In this document: piece after piece, positions 11,679 through 40,386 of the stretch
Layout of the letters: the number at the start of each line of letters is the position of its first letter
Position numbering within the stretch: the stretch's first letter is position 1
Source of the DNA: Scatophagus argus
Lineage: Eukaryota; Chordata; Actinopteri; Scatophagidae
Direction: 5' to 3'
DNA: 64,000 bases
Assembly (NCBI RefSeq): GCF_020382885.2
Contig: NC_058514.1
Coordinates: 13,130,249-13,194,248 of the forward strand
Made by a program: the position numbers and the translations under genes
The notes under the pieces: generated by a model
The model's database searches: none
Seen by the model: only the letters and a program-made list of their open reading frames with translations
What the model was told of the DNA's origin: nothing

Positions 11679-14600
11679 ATGGAGAGTTCCATCACACTCT
11701 GGCAGTTCCTGCTGCAGCTGCTGCTTGACCAAAGTCACAAACATCTTATCTGCTGGACGTCCAACGATGGCGAGTTCAAGCTGCTTAAGTCAGAGGAAGT
11801 GGCCAAGCTCTGGGGGCTGCGCAAGAACAAGACCAACATGAACTATGACAAGCTGAGTAGAGCCCTGCGCTACTACTACGACAAAGTACGCAACATGTCT
11901 CAAAACTACTGAAGTACATTGTTCAATGGTCTTAGTGGTTTGATGATGTTTTATGTCTTTAGGCGCATGAAACCCACTTGAATTCAGCACACAAAATGTT
12001 CATAAAAGAGTTTAAATTAAGAACGTTTGTTTCGTCTGCAGAACATCATCAAGAAGGTGATCGGCCAAAAGTTTGTTTACAAGTTTGTGTCATTCCCCGA
12101 GATTCTGAAGATGGACCCTGCGGCGGTGGAGTCAGGCCGCAGCAGTGAGGAAAGTGGGGGTGCAACATCAGAACCTGAAGCTGAAGACGAAGATGGGTGT
12201 GGGAGAAACCAATACCTCCACTCCGGCCTGTACTCCTCCTTCACCGTCAGTTCCCTGCAACACTCCTTAGAACCGCACCAACAGATCAAGATGGAGCCCC
12301 GATCAGATCGCCATGACGACAGCTCCTCTGTCATCCGATTTATAACCAACCGTGGTCACTCGTCCCTACCATCCACCCCACCTCCATCCTCAGCTGAGAC
12401 CTCCCACTCCTCCAGGCCATCTTCTCAGCAGGCCCGCTCATCCTCCTGCTCTTCCTCCCCGCCACAAAGCCCCGCCCACACACTGTGGAGAGGGCGGGGT
12501 CAGAGCACAGAGACTTGTGAGGTAGAGCAGAACACTCAACCTCTAAACCTGTCATCTGGTCAGAGGGAGAGAGTGAGGTCACAGACCACAACAACACCAG
12601 AAAGAAAGGGATTAGTCAATGGTGTGCCTTTGAAAAGCAGAAAACCCAAAGGCTTGGAAATCTCTGCCTCTTCACTCCTCCTGACAGGAAGTGACCTTGT
12701 CTCCATTGCTCTCAACAGCCCGGCGCTGCCTTCAGGGTCCCTGACCCCCGCCTTCCTTACCGCACAGGTACATGATACATAACATATGTGCTAACACCAT
12801 CACAGTCACACACAGTCCTTATGTAAATACAAGTGGTTTTAGGTGAGGAAAGAATCAGGGAAAACAGGAGAAGAAAAAGACTGAGAAGAACGATGCATGT
12901 GTTTTTGGGGATGAAGAAAGTTAAGCTTGTAGACAGGGTGGAGATGGAAAGAGGTGAGCGGAAAGACGGGAGGAGGCAAGGGAGGGAGGAGGTTCCTAAG
13001 TGAAGCCATATGTTCCTGAAGCTCCTGATTCACTGGCAAGAACACGCTGACCAAACCAGACATTCAGACATTCAGCTGATGCTTTCATTCAGAGTGAGCA
13101 ATGATAGGCCGCTGTCATTGCTCATAGTGCACAGTACATAACTGATGGGAAATAAAAGTGTATGCCAAACCGTTCACTCATCATTGAACCTTTTGTACGA
13201 TGAAGTGGATGGAGGAACACCTGGGTTTTCCCCAGGACTGATGTGTTAAAAAATCAGTTCCTGCTGTTAACCATGTTCTCACAAGAAAACTGTTTTTTAG
13301 TGACTGCTGGTCTTACGTGGTGTAAACTGGTATCTTGCAAGGCAAGCTGTGAGCTTGAGACAGAAAATGACATAGAGTAAAGGTCACGGTCATCCCTTTA
13401 AACCCTTGTCTTTTAACATGATCATGATCATGATTGCTAAAAGAAAAACTTAGATTTCTGCAGTGAACATGTAAACACAAACACACTGAAAAAAAACTGT
13501 TGTTCCTGAATTTTTTAGTTACTGGCTGTGATCCTATATTCTCATGCCAGAACCAGAAAGAAAATCAAACTGGCCTAAATTAAATATGAAGAGACAGATG
13601 AAAGATGAGACAAAAGAAAATAGATCTCATGAATTCTGTATGAGCGGAGCTTCCTGACCTGCATGGAGTCAGTCTGCTAAGTTAGTCTGTCTGTAGACGT
13701 GAGTTCACTAGAGGGCAGACTTGGCTTTGAGCTCTGGGTGAGACTGACTGATATGACAACTTCACCACAGACTATGTACAGCTCTGTGGACTCACTGCCA
13801 GAGTAAACATCATCTTTTCCATCTTTGTGTATTTATCCTCTGACTTTTCATTTTGGGTTTTGTTAATGTAGACTCCGTCTGGTCTGCTGCTCACTCCCAG
13901 TCCTCTACTCTCCAGTATCCATTTCTGGTCCAACCTCAGTCCAGTGGGACCCCTCAGCCCAGCCCAACTGCAGAGCCATGCCCCCCTCTTTCAGGTAACA
14001 TTTGAGTTGTTCCAATCCGAAAAGGGTAGCGAAATGTGTCTACCTCAGTTGATTTGCCTCATTTTTCCACTGCATATGTGTGAACTGAGTTATGTTATCT
14101 TACGTACACAATACACAAACAAGGTATTCACACACAAATTTATACTTGGAGAAAATATCAGTTTCAATGTTATCTCTGTAAGGCTGGTACCAATAACTGC
14201 GAAAAATCTGCTCTAAAGGTTTCCCTTCTGACAGTCTTGTGTAAAAAAGGACAAAGAGACCTTTTTCTATTCCAGCCTTTCAGAGAAAACACTGTCACAC
14301 TCTAATTGTGATAGATACTGTCTGCTTATAAACCTCCATTTACAGAAAATCGCTTGTAAGTACAGGATCTTTCATTTCACGCCACAGATTTACCTCGATA
14401 GTTTTTGTGTGTTAGTGCGTGATTCACAGTGTGTCAGGGTTTCAAAATAAGCTACAGATGTTTCCGTTCTGGTGTGGACAAGAAGAGGGGGCAACTTCCT
14501 GTTGGCTCAGGGGGAAAGGGAGAAGGCTGGTTGGTCAGGAGCCCCTCCCACTCATGTCAACTCCCTGCCACAAACACACACACACACACACACCCAAGAA

Positions 14601-15444
14601 CCCCCAAATAAACTGCTGGGCGTCAAACAACCGGTATTTTCGTCCCCACAAAGCGGGGAAGGTCCCTGTAATGCCGGTGTGCCACCAGGTCATCATAATT
14701 TAAGCAAAAGCACATGCTCCACTGTGATGCAGCAGCAGGCCGAGAGAGCTGCAGAAAATAGAGAACTCATGTGATCACAGGTTTAAAAAGCAATCCTGAA
14801 GTTTCCAAACTGAAAGGGAGCCAGCAGCATTTCAAAATGAAAACATACTAGTACGACATTCAAACAGCTCAGACAGACTCTGTGACATTACTGCTCACTT
14901 TAATTATGTGGCATGATTAGTATATTAGTAATGGGACAACCAGTTTTGGGTTTTTCTTTCCTCATTTAAGGATTTATGCAGAATTTGAATGTTTCTGACT
15001 TAAGCCCTCCTAGTGGTGGTCTAAAACTCTAATTGTTCCAAATGTGTCATTTTTCTATAGAAGTCACTATATGCCATCAGATGCATGTGAAAGATACTAC
15101 AGTCACAGAGCTAATTCTTCACAGAGGAGCTTGAAAACCCAAACATTGTGCATTTCCTTTTTTATATACTTAAAATTCTTCCTAAAAACAGTTTTTGTTA
15201 TTTAATTTGCTGAAGTCAGCTTCATTGCCATTGCAAAATGTTTTCTGGGTGCAAAAGCTGAAAACTACCAATTTTTGGTTATTAAACAGAGTGTGAGGGA
15301 GTAAAATATTATCTGTTTTCCACCCTAATTCTAACTGTCTTTCTGCAGTTCCCCACACTGCTGAATGGACCCATCCCCGTGCCTTTACCCAACATGGACG
15401 CTCCCTCTCCTCTTCTGCTGTCCTCCAGCACCCACAAGTCCTGA
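11679..15444 (+). CDS. elk3: ETS-family ternary complex factor ELK3 (Net/SAP-2), complete
   Basis: ELK3 is a nuclear ETS factor that binds serum response elements with SRF and switches from repressor to activator when phosphorylated by MAP kinases. Coding exons: 11679-11885, 12042-12767, 13872-13994 and 15349-15444, all in phase, giving 383 aa (human 407). Residues 1-90 are the ETS domain, with [36 protein letters not shown]-like residues and [11 protein letters not shown]. Residues about 124-144 are the SRF-binding B-box ([10 protein letters not shown]). IKME at 151-154 is a sumoylation consensus, and PLNLS at 236-240 fits CtBP binding. The D-box with KPKGLEIS is at about 270-277. The C-box has several SP/TP sites at 290-345, and FQFP at 351-354, across the last junction, is an ERK docking motif. 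The start ATG opens [10 protein letters not shown], as in the family. The CtBP motif and D-box separate it from ELK1 and ELK4. Confidence 0.96.
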
Positions 15445-16124
15445 TACCATCCCGAATTTTATCAGCAAACTGGGCCAAACCAGGCCGAACTAGGCCAGAC
15501 CAGTGCAGATAAGGACAGAGCCTTAAACTTTGATGGTGAACCACATGAAAGCTGGACTTCCTCTGAGTCCAGTTACTCTTCTGATCTGAAACCTGTTCCT
15601 TTGCATTTATTATAAGAAGAAACAGGAGCTTCACTTTGAAGCTTTGCTCTCTGAGAGGAGTGTATGCATTAGACATTTATTTTTGCGTTTAAAACATGCC
15701 AGTGTTCTTGACATTTGTGCTTGGTGTTTTCCTCTTTTCAGGATGCTCCTTAATTTCTTTTCATGAAAGGAAACTGACAGGAGGTCGCTATTGTCTGCTT
15801 ATTTTACATCTCATCTCATTAAGCTTGGTTTAAATTTTAACAATACGGACTGCTGCAATATCATGAATGCCCTCCCCCTTTGCCCAGGCTAATGTCAATA
15901 TCCACACCAATGACTCAAACAATCTGGGAAAGGAAAGTCCTCATCAGGAAGACCTCACTGAGTCCATAGACTGTGCAAGTGTAATCTAGAATGTAAGTCA
16001 CATTACTTAATAAAACCAAATGCAGCTTCGAGTAAATAACTTTTCATGTTGATACCATATACTATAAAGAAATATACTTATTTGTCTTCCTACCAAGTTA
16101 GCCTCAGATGACAAAATTAACATA

Positions 16125-16200
16125 TCTGTGAGCTATGAAGCTATAGCCAGAAGCTATGTAGCTTAGCATAAGGGTGATATCAGCTTCCTAAACTTACTCT
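16125..16200 (+). repeat. Degraded fragment of the AGCTTAGC-rich dispersed fish repeat
   Basis: Contains ATGAAGCTATAGCCAGAAGC followed by GTAGCTTAGCATAA. This resembles the interior of the element at 17851-18460 and a percomorph repeat I recall. It lies in the elk3 3' UTR. Boundaries are approximate. Confidence 0.45.
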
Positions 16201-16835
16201 CTGCAAGTTCTCAGCTTGAAGATTCAATACTATAAGGTTACACATGTTAGTAACTTAGCCAAAAGAGCTAACAGTGGGTGCTAAGTCTACCTTTAAACAG
16301 ACCATATCTTCAAATATGAGTCAGTTTGGGTGGTATGAAAAGTACGATGAGTGATGCAGGGTAACTGTCTCAGGATCGTTTTTATTGTTACATTTGATAC
16401 AAATTTCCTCAGATCTAAACTGTTTCAGCTGAGTGTGGCCACATTTAATGACTCCCTCACCGACACCTAGCAGAGCAACTGCTAGCCGGCGTGCTAAAAT
16501 GCTGTAATATCTTCATTTTGTTCTCTGTATGTATTGCTTTGACTTGACGCTGTGAAATTTTTAAATTTCTGTACAGTTTCATGCTTCTTTTTTCTTTTTA
16601 AATGCACTGTACTTTTAAGCCTTGTACCAGCTGTGCCTTAATATTATAAGACTTGTGTAAATGTATTAAACTTTAAACCAGGTTTTAATAGACATTCAAG
16701 GTCAAAATTGCACAAAAACTTGTTGTTTTTGTAAAATAGCTTCTGGTTATTTTTATAGAGAAATTAATGGAAATGTACTCTCAGTGATTTGCTTGTATTT
16801 TGCTGTTTTGTTAAGAGAATTGTTAGTTTTTTTGG

Positions 16836-16841
16836 AATAAA
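16836..16841 (+). terminator. elk3: elk3 poly(A) signal AATAAA
   Basis: A canonical AATAAA about 1.4 kb after the elk3 stop codon, at the end of a T-rich stretch. It is the best plus-strand candidate before the convergent cdk17 gene. Confidence 0.6.
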
Positions 16842-17850
16842 ATGAATTACTTTTCAGAATCACGCAAATTTATATTCATTTTAGTTGGTAATACACACTC
16901 TTCCCCTACTCAAAAAATGACTGCTGCAGAGAATGTTTATGAAACAGATTAAATTTACTTTCGATGGTTATGAGAAATAAATAGTTCCAGTAAAAAGAGT
17001 CACACACCAACTGTTGACCGGCAGCTCAGTGTTTCAGAGGTCGAATTCACAACACAGCAGGCCTTCCATGCATCAGGCACACACACGCACACATACACAC
17101 ATTCAGACATGTTCACATAAATTCAGGTCATTCACACATTTGAAAACGTTTTACACCTTTACAATGATAAATATTTAGCCGTTGTAGAAATCTCCTTTCA
17201 TGCATGTCACTGCTGTTAATGTCAAAAAAATTCTGCGAGCACACGGTTTGCAGTTAGCAGTGGAATAATCCTGCCTTCTCATGTCTGAAAGGCATAAAAA
17301 AAACAATTAAATTGAAGAAAAAGTTTCAGAGAGGGATACGGTTTTTGTCAAATACAATGAGGAGAAGAAAAATGTTGTCATTTTAAAACCACTTTCGGTT
17401 GGTGACATGAGAAATCAATGCAATACAGGGGGTCTACCATTAATATAACGACTTTGGACCTGTAAACACATTAGTTCTGATTATTTCATCATTTGAAATG
17501 TAAACCGCTGTCATTATCTTTTCTCTTTTCATTGTGGGTTTGTGCAAGGTTTGAATTTATCAAATTACAAGCTCATCTACTGAGCTTTTGAAAATAATTT
17601 AATCCTTAAGTGAAACAAACAAAATATTCTGTCAAAGGTTTTTAACTACTGAAAGGATGAGAAATACAATGTTTACAGGATTATTACACTATTAACTATG
17701 AACTGTGTTTAAGTTAATGTTTACTGCATTAATTTATCACATTAATTCTCTCTCTCACTCTAGGGGTGCACAAATCCTTTAAATCTCAACGGACAATAAA
17801 TGTGAAATTTTCAGACTGTTAAAGTCTAACACTGAAATATAATCTCTGGA

Positions 17851-18460
17851 GGGAATAGTTTGACATTTTGGGTAATAGATTTGTTCCCTTTCCTGACGAA
17901 AGTTAGATGAGAACATCAATGCCACTCTCATGTCTAGCTAGTTAGCTTAGCTTAGCTTTTAGCTTGGCATAAAAACTAAAAACAAACGGAAGGGGTTAGC
18001 ATCATACTGTTTAAAGGTAACAAACGACAGCACCCAGCAACTCTGAAGCTCAGAAATCAACCCGTAACAACTTGTTTAATTTGCATAAAATGCAAAGTTT
18101 GAGGAAAAAACAAACTAACAAAAAAAAATTGTTATGGCTTAGCAGACTCTCAATCTTGGCAAAAAGTCAAGAAGTTACTGTGCCTGGTCAAGACTTAGTC
18201 CAGAACACCAACCCTTGAAAAAAATATATATAAGTTGCGATTTTTACACTTTTTTTGTACATATTAAACAAAACAGATCCCTTAAGTTAATTTGTAGGCA
18301 GATTTGTTATTTCAGAGCCAAGCCAGCAGTTTCCCCGATTTTTTCCTTTGTGCTAAGCTAACGTGCTTCTTCACTATACTCGAAAGAGGCACCAATCTTC
18401 TCATCTAGCGCTTGCAAGACATTAAATAAACATGTTTCTCAAAACATCAAACTATTCATT
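17851..18460 (+). mobile_element. Full-length non-autonomous dispersed element with inverted termini
   Basis: The left end (GGGAATAGTTTGACATTTTG...GTTAGATGAGAACAT) is imperfectly mirrored by the right end (ATCTTCTCATCTAGCG...CATCAAACTATTCA), giving terminal inverted repeats of about 60 bp. The interior has the TAGCTTAGCTTAGC and CAGCACCC...GAAGCTCA blocks typical of a very common percomorph repeat, as I recall it. It has no coding capacity. It lies between the convergent elk3 and cdk17 genes, possibly in or beyond the cdk17 3' UTR. Confidence 0.6.
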
Positions 18461-20051
18461 TGAAGCAATGAAATATTTCTTACTTTCACACAGCTGCTGG
18501 AAACATCCGTGACTACACCTTCACTGGTCCATGAGCCAGGATTGCAAAGCACACCAGGAGACATTTTAGTGGAAGCGTTGCAGTAATTTGGTAGGAATTT
18601 TTCCATTTGCTTCAGTAAACATGCAGTCAAAAGTGAGATTTCTCAAATGGCTTCATCTGTAGTATCACTGTCAGTTGAAAACAACACAGCGGGCAGTTAA
18701 AATTTCAATTTGAAATTTTTTTTTTCTTGTGTACAAATGCTGGAGAGAGCAGTGGTCCTACACCAAGTGGATAGCAACCATTTTGCTTTTGAACATCACA
18801 CCCCGCCACCCTCCCCTCAGAAAAACATGCCACAATGACACTGTTGTTTCACAAGGAGAGGTCAAAGGTCACAGACACAGAGAACACATCTTAATACTGT
18901 TGGGTAAACTCGGCCATGTCGAGGCCCCGGTCCCTGATTCCAAAATAACACTCTGAAGTGCAAGTTAAAAACAACAAGTTACTGCAGTGAGATCTCCAAA
19001 TGCACACAGAGCGAGACAGAGTAGCTTTCATTTTTTTTAAAAAGCACTGAAGTCCTGGCAGTTTTGTGTGAGGTTTTAGGAAAGGCTTGCTGGCTTCCTG
19101 TGGGACATCACATGACTTCCTGTTCAGCTCCGGTATTCCTCCATGCTGTTCGCTCATCTTCTGAAATCTTTGCCTCTCCACCTCATTCCTTTTGCCAGAA
19201 TAGCCAAAAGAGTCGAACACTGGTTTCATGTTCTCCCAGTTGGATTGGACTCTGTGAGGAAAACTGTTACCACCATCCATTCACAGTCCTGCACTTTGGC
19301 CCTAAGTGTAACCCCCAGAGGGCAATAGGGCCTTTTGCAGCTGAGTCCAACTGAAATGTTTCAGAAAAATGATGACTAGGAATCCAGAGGAACTGTTTTT
19401 CCCCAACCGAGACTACCTAGTCGCCTCAGCCTTTTTAAACCTGGAAATGTTGTGGACTTCAGTCACGGAAGCTCGAAGAAAAACAAAACATAAACTCCAA
19501 ATATATATAGATATACATATTTATAAAAAAAAAACCCATCTTAATAAACTGAAGCGTTCTGTCCCCAAGCACGACAACAAGAACCACAACTTGGATCACA
19601 GCGTCGACATCAACATCAGAGGAATTCTAACTCAAATGAAGCCGGAGAATGGTAGTCAGAAGAAAAACAACAGTAACCTTACTGACTGCTCAACTGTGCA
19701 TGGCGGCTTGAGTTCACATCATATAGACAGACACACACACACACACACACACATGCACGCGCGCACACACACACACACGGTGTGTTAAATACAGACAGTA
19801 GTAGTTTAGCAGCAAAAAATTCAAATCCACCCTGCCCCCCAATAAATAAACACAGTCTCCAAATAGATTCAACCCAGAGTCACTTGCTCAGAGGGGTGTG
19901 TGTGCGTGTTTATGTTCGTGTGTGTGTGTGTATGTGTGTGTGCAGGTAAAGAGGGGAAGGGGTTACTCCGAGGGGAGGTGGGCTCATGCGAGAGACTGGT
20001 GGGAAATGATGAAAAAGTCGCAGGCAGTCGACCATCCTCTTCATCAGACAT
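18461..20051 (-). other. cdk17: Probable cdk17 3' UTR and elk3-cdk17 convergent spacer
   Basis: Sequence downstream of the cdk17 stop codon on the minus strand. It includes a T-rich run, two CA/TG microsatellites (about 19731-19779 and 19896-19944) and a 129-codon minus-strand frame at 18891-19280 that I do not consider a gene. No convincing minus-strand AATAAA was located. Confidence 0.4.
19731..19779. repeat. (CA)n microsatellite
   Basis: An interrupted CA run with a CGCGCG patch, in the presumed cdk17 3' UTR. Confidence 0.9.
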
Positions 20052-36261
<16,210 letters not shown>

Positions 36262-37174
36262 AGCAGGGCAGTGCACGGCCTGCGGGACAGACACAAACGC
36301 TCAGTCAACATTCGTTCAGCAGTAAAGGACTGATCCACAATTAGACGAATGCAGACAATGTCTGGAAGACAGTTTCGTTTTTGTTGTGCATGAGTGTGCA
36401 CAGTGTGGGGAATTCCGGAGGTGTTTGTACAATCCAGAGTATCTCAGCTCAGCTGCTTTTAATCCAATATTCATTCACTCTGCAAATGCTTGAACGGCAC
36501 ATGAATAAATAATATAAAGGATAAAATAAATAAAGGATGAATATCCCAGACTTGAATACAGCTGTTTTTTCTTACATGCACATTCACACATACACACAGA
36601 GAGAGAGATTAATGAACTGGATTAATGAAAGGAGGAAAGAGTCAAATCAGGTCTGCAAACTCATGCTGTCCCAGACGAGTGTGTTCGTGTTGACGCAGCA
36701 GTCGTCCAGGTCACAGGAAACACCTTGCTCACTCTGCTTCAAGTCAGCCCCTGTTCATTGTGTCGCTGAGTTAACGCCCTATGCAAGTGTGTGTGTGTAC
36801 ATGTACATGTGTGTGAAGAATGGGCACGTTGGGTGAGTGGAGGAAATGCAGGGAGGAAGCAGCAGCAGAAATGCTCCGCCCCACCAGACTCTCAGCGCAA
36901 AACAAACCGACCCCTGCAGTCACCATCTCTTCCCTTGTTTCGTCTCTCTCAAGGTCATTAGCTCCCCTCATACTCATGAGACACCATCTGCCTGCCTGCT
37001 CACCCACACACACACACACACACACACACCCCGACCCCTTCAGAAATTTGTCATTCATGACACTGCGTGGCGAGAATCACTTCATCAATCAGTGTCGCGT
37101 CATGTGACCAGAATCTCACACACAACCGCAACCTATTAATCAGAGTGTGTGTACACACTCATTTATACATGGAG

Positions 37175-37176
<2 letters not shown>

Positions 37177-37206
<30 letters not shown>
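37177..37206. repeat. (TG)n microsatellite
   Basis: A pure TG run of about 30 bp in cdk17 intron 1. A CA run (37009-37029) lies 150 bases to the left, so the two could pair as an imperfect inverted repeat. Confidence 0.9.
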
Positions 37207-37209
<3 letters not shown>

Positions 37210-38922
37210 GCCATGACCTGAATTTCCTCTCGGATGGCTGTGGTTGGTCTAATTAAAACCCAGCAGGCTACGAAAGAAGAATTTATTCATTATGAGATTA
37301 AATTTCATAAATATTAATTTCACTGTAGGAATATGGTTTTAACAGCTTTGCGTTAAGTACTTTTGTAACTAAAGCATCAGTTTCAAAAAGGTAAACTACG
37401 GTGGTTTGAATCACTGTGAATCACTGCGTACTGACACCACTATAGTCACGTTATTGACCATAACGTGGCTTTTGTTCTTAATACTAAACATCTCGAAATG
37501 TATGGATTTATTTCAACAAAACCATTTTGGCTAATGGAAATTCTGAGCAACCAACACATATTTGAGGTGCTTACTCTGCAGGTAAGAGCTGTTTCTGAGG
37601 CCAAGAATCAACTGGCAAGGCGACAAAATGAGGAGTCGTAAAAGTGCTCAGAATAACAGACAGTTTGACGAATAGGAAAACTTTGTCAGTTAATGACACT
37701 GCTGTGTGATACGCTCGAAAGCTATGAAAAGTAATTAGACCTTTGTTTTGTCAACTCAGAGTAGTCTTAAACAGAGCTATTATTTTGTAGTTTTCACAAT
37801 ATTACTCACGCAATATTGAAGTCAAGTTAAGTGATAGTTGGGTGATATGGATACAATATCATATCACACACAAAGTATTACTGAAAATATTAATAAAACA
37901 TAATAAAAACCCACATGGGAATGTGTTTTTGGCTAACGCAGTGAATTAAAGATGATTTCAAAGTCAAAGCATTTCAAAATGTTCAGACTTTCAGGTCTTC
38001 AGGGTGGATTATTACTGCATAAGTGAGAAAAGCGTTTTTTCCAGACGTTTTACAACTCTGCTACCAAGTGTGTTTGTTGCGCCATCCAGGAACTTGAGTG
38101 TGATTAGCCCACTTTTGAAGGGAAGTGTGTCATGCTGGCTCTGGTGGCCCTATCGGCATGCAGATCTGAAGTTGCCATATGCACACTCATACACATACAC
38201 ACACACACACACAAAAAAAAGCTATCAGACAGTCTGGTAATGGAAAAAAAAAGGGAAATAAAATCCCAGCTAATGAGACTGCAAAATCCTGCTTGTAAAG
38301 AAATCACAATAACAAAATAAAATGACTGCACTGGAGAAACACGCTCATAGAGACACACAGACACATTCTCTCCCTCGAACACACACACACACACACACAC
38401 ACTCACTGTATGTGAGATAAGCGCTCTTTGTCTCCCTTGTAGGGGAGCGTAACAGAGACGGGTTTTATCTCTGCGGCAAACCAAAACAAAGAGACTCATG
38501 TGACATGTGTGTGAGCGTGTGTACTGTATGTATGTGTGAGTGTATTGAGAATACAGCATGTAGCACATATGAATGATAACGTGTTTATGTGAGTGTATGT
38601 GTGTATGTGTGTGTGTGTGTGTTTGTGTATGGAGGGGGGGTGACAAACAGCAGATGTGATCTGCCAAGAATGGAGAGACATGGAGGGAAAACTGAGACCC
38701 CCTCAAAGGTTTTTCATCATCAGCATCTCCGGAAATTCACACACACACACACACACACATTTTGACCCACATTCCAGACAACCCCCACTACATCACTGCT
38801 CTGCCCTCTCCTGGATGCCTCCCAAGTGCAATGGGTAGTCCAGAAGAGAAGACTTCAAAGGGCAAATGAAAAGAGAGACAACAGGCGACGAGGCCTAATT
38901 ACTGGGCTAATGATTACACATG

Positions 38923-38932
<10 letters not shown>

Positions 38933-38963
<31 letters not shown>
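38933..38963. repeat. (CA)n microsatellite after a CGCG patch
   Basis: A CA run preceded by GCACGCGCGCG, followed 40 bases later by a poly(C) run (39001-39012). Confidence 0.9.
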
Positions 38964-38965
<2 letters not shown>

Positions 38966-39280
38966 TCCCACCTCCACTCCTTGTCTTCCTTTCTTTTCTG
39001 CCCCCCCCCCCCGCTCCCTTCCTTCTTTTTCCAATTCCAATATCAGAATGAGGTAATGAAACGGAAAATGCGGCTTTTTCTCAGAGATGTGGGTGAAAGT
39101 GTGAATGTGAAGAGGAGGAGGAAGAAGACGAGGGGAAAACAGAGAGGAAGAATATGATGAGGGAGGAAAGAAAAAGGAAGGAAAGAGTGAGTTCTTTTGG
39201 GTGAACAAAGCCATAATGGAGTCTTTGTGTTTGGTTAAGAGCCATGAAATCACCAGAGTGACTTCAGGCATGTACAGTAC

Positions 39281-39284
<4 letters not shown>

Positions 39285-39318
<34 letters not shown>
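39285..39318. repeat. (GA)n microsatellite
   Basis: A pure GA run of about 34 bp in cdk17 intron 1. Confidence 0.95.
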
Positions 39319-39321
<3 letters not shown>

Positions 39322-40127
39322 GGTGGTGGTGCCACATCAGGCTTAATTTCAGTGGCTAGTTTTGTGTTTATGGCAAATTTGGGAATTAAGAACATTAAGT
39401 TTTTTAGGTGACCAATCAAGCGTGGCCCGGTGGGTTGTAAAAGACATGTTTCCTTGTAATTTACTCATTAAACGTGTGTTATCGAAATTTAGCTAGTTGA
39501 CCCAGCTTGTTAAACCCGGTCATTCATCTAAATAACCCTAATTAAATGCATCATGTATGTGAAGGAGCAGAAGTTGATATCGAATGTATGTCAGATTCTT
39601 ATCTTCTTAGGTTTCATTAACGCTTACATCTAGATAAAATTTACACGTCTTTTGTTTGCCACTTTTGTCCGCACTTCCAATGAGGCTGAGCAATTAATGA
39701 AAATATTATCAAAATGGCAATACGGCCATGTGTGCATCCAAATCACAAGAGCTGCAATTTTTTGACAAGGGTAAAATGCATTGTAACATTACATTATAAA
39801 TGGAGCACTGTGGTGCTACAAAGATGCCCGGCATGGTACGGCATGCACAACATGCCAGTTTGGTACAGACCCCAACAAAAATGTCCTGAAAATGAAACTC
39901 AAAAACTAACGTTTCTACTAAATTCGTGACTCATCTCACAATCCCAATATCTGTCAGAATAATCGCTGGATGATGTATTGGCAAATCATTCAATTCAATG
40001 CACCCGACTTGCAAATACCATCACACAAAGGATAACTTGTGAAGCATGGATTGTTGCCTTGCAACCTTATGGGGATGACAAAACTTTGGAGGTGCTGTTA
40101 GGCAGATTTTCATGCTTTTGGGCAGAA

Positions 40128-40250
40128 CCAGGTGAGCTAGCTCCCCCTGTTCCAGGTCTTTACACAAAGTTAAGCTAAGCTAAACGGCTGCTGGCTGTAG
40201 CTGTATATTTAATAAATAAATATATTTCCAAAATGGTTAAACTTTTCCTT
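40128..40250 (-). repeat. Partial copy of the 17851-18460 element family
   Basis: Contains CCAGGTCTTTACACAAAGTT, then AAGCTAAGCTAAACGGCTGC and TGGCTGTAGCTGTATATTTA, and ends near TATTTCCAAAATGGTTAAAC. This is the reverse orientation of the family's left half. It lies in cdk17 intron 1. Confidence 0.5.
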
Positions 40251-40345
40251 TTATAAAGAAGAGAGATGAACATGTCATGAATTCTTTTATGTGCAGGTAG
40301 AAAACTTTTTTCTACGTAGAAACTACTGGAGAGCCTACAGAGAGG

Positions 40346-40386
40346 CTATATATATATGTATATATATATATATGTATATATATACA
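40346..40386. repeat. (TA)n repeat
   Basis: TA-alternating tract with TGTA interruptions. About 40 bases to the right is a perfect hairpin: 10-base arms AGATATCAAA (40426-40435) and TTTGATATCT (40441-40450) around a 5-base loop. Confidence 0.9.

Larger units (their letters stand above)
15445..16860 (+). other. elk3: elk3 3' UTR
   Basis: Sequence from the elk3 stop codon to just past the AATAAA at 16836. It is AT-rich with no coding content. Part of a dispersed fish repeat (near 16125-16200) appears to lie inside it. Confidence 0.6.

Noticed and set aside
15182-15676. 164-codon minus-strand frame
   Set aside because: It is antisense to the last elk3 coding exon and the start of the 3' UTR; the open frame is a shadow of that exon and shows no family resemblance.
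19369-19788. 139-codon plus-strand frame
   Set aside because: Lys- and His-Thr-rich, ends in a CA repeat, and has no splice or homology support.
37009-37206. Possible CRISPR-like alternation of repeats and spacers
   Set aside because: The repeated units are CA and TG microsatellites with no constant repeat-spacer period, in a vertebrate intron.
38104-38706. 200-codon minus-strand frame, the second longest in the window
   Set aside because: It is mostly translated CA/TG and TGTA repeats (His-Thr and Cys-Val runs) in cdk17 intron 1.
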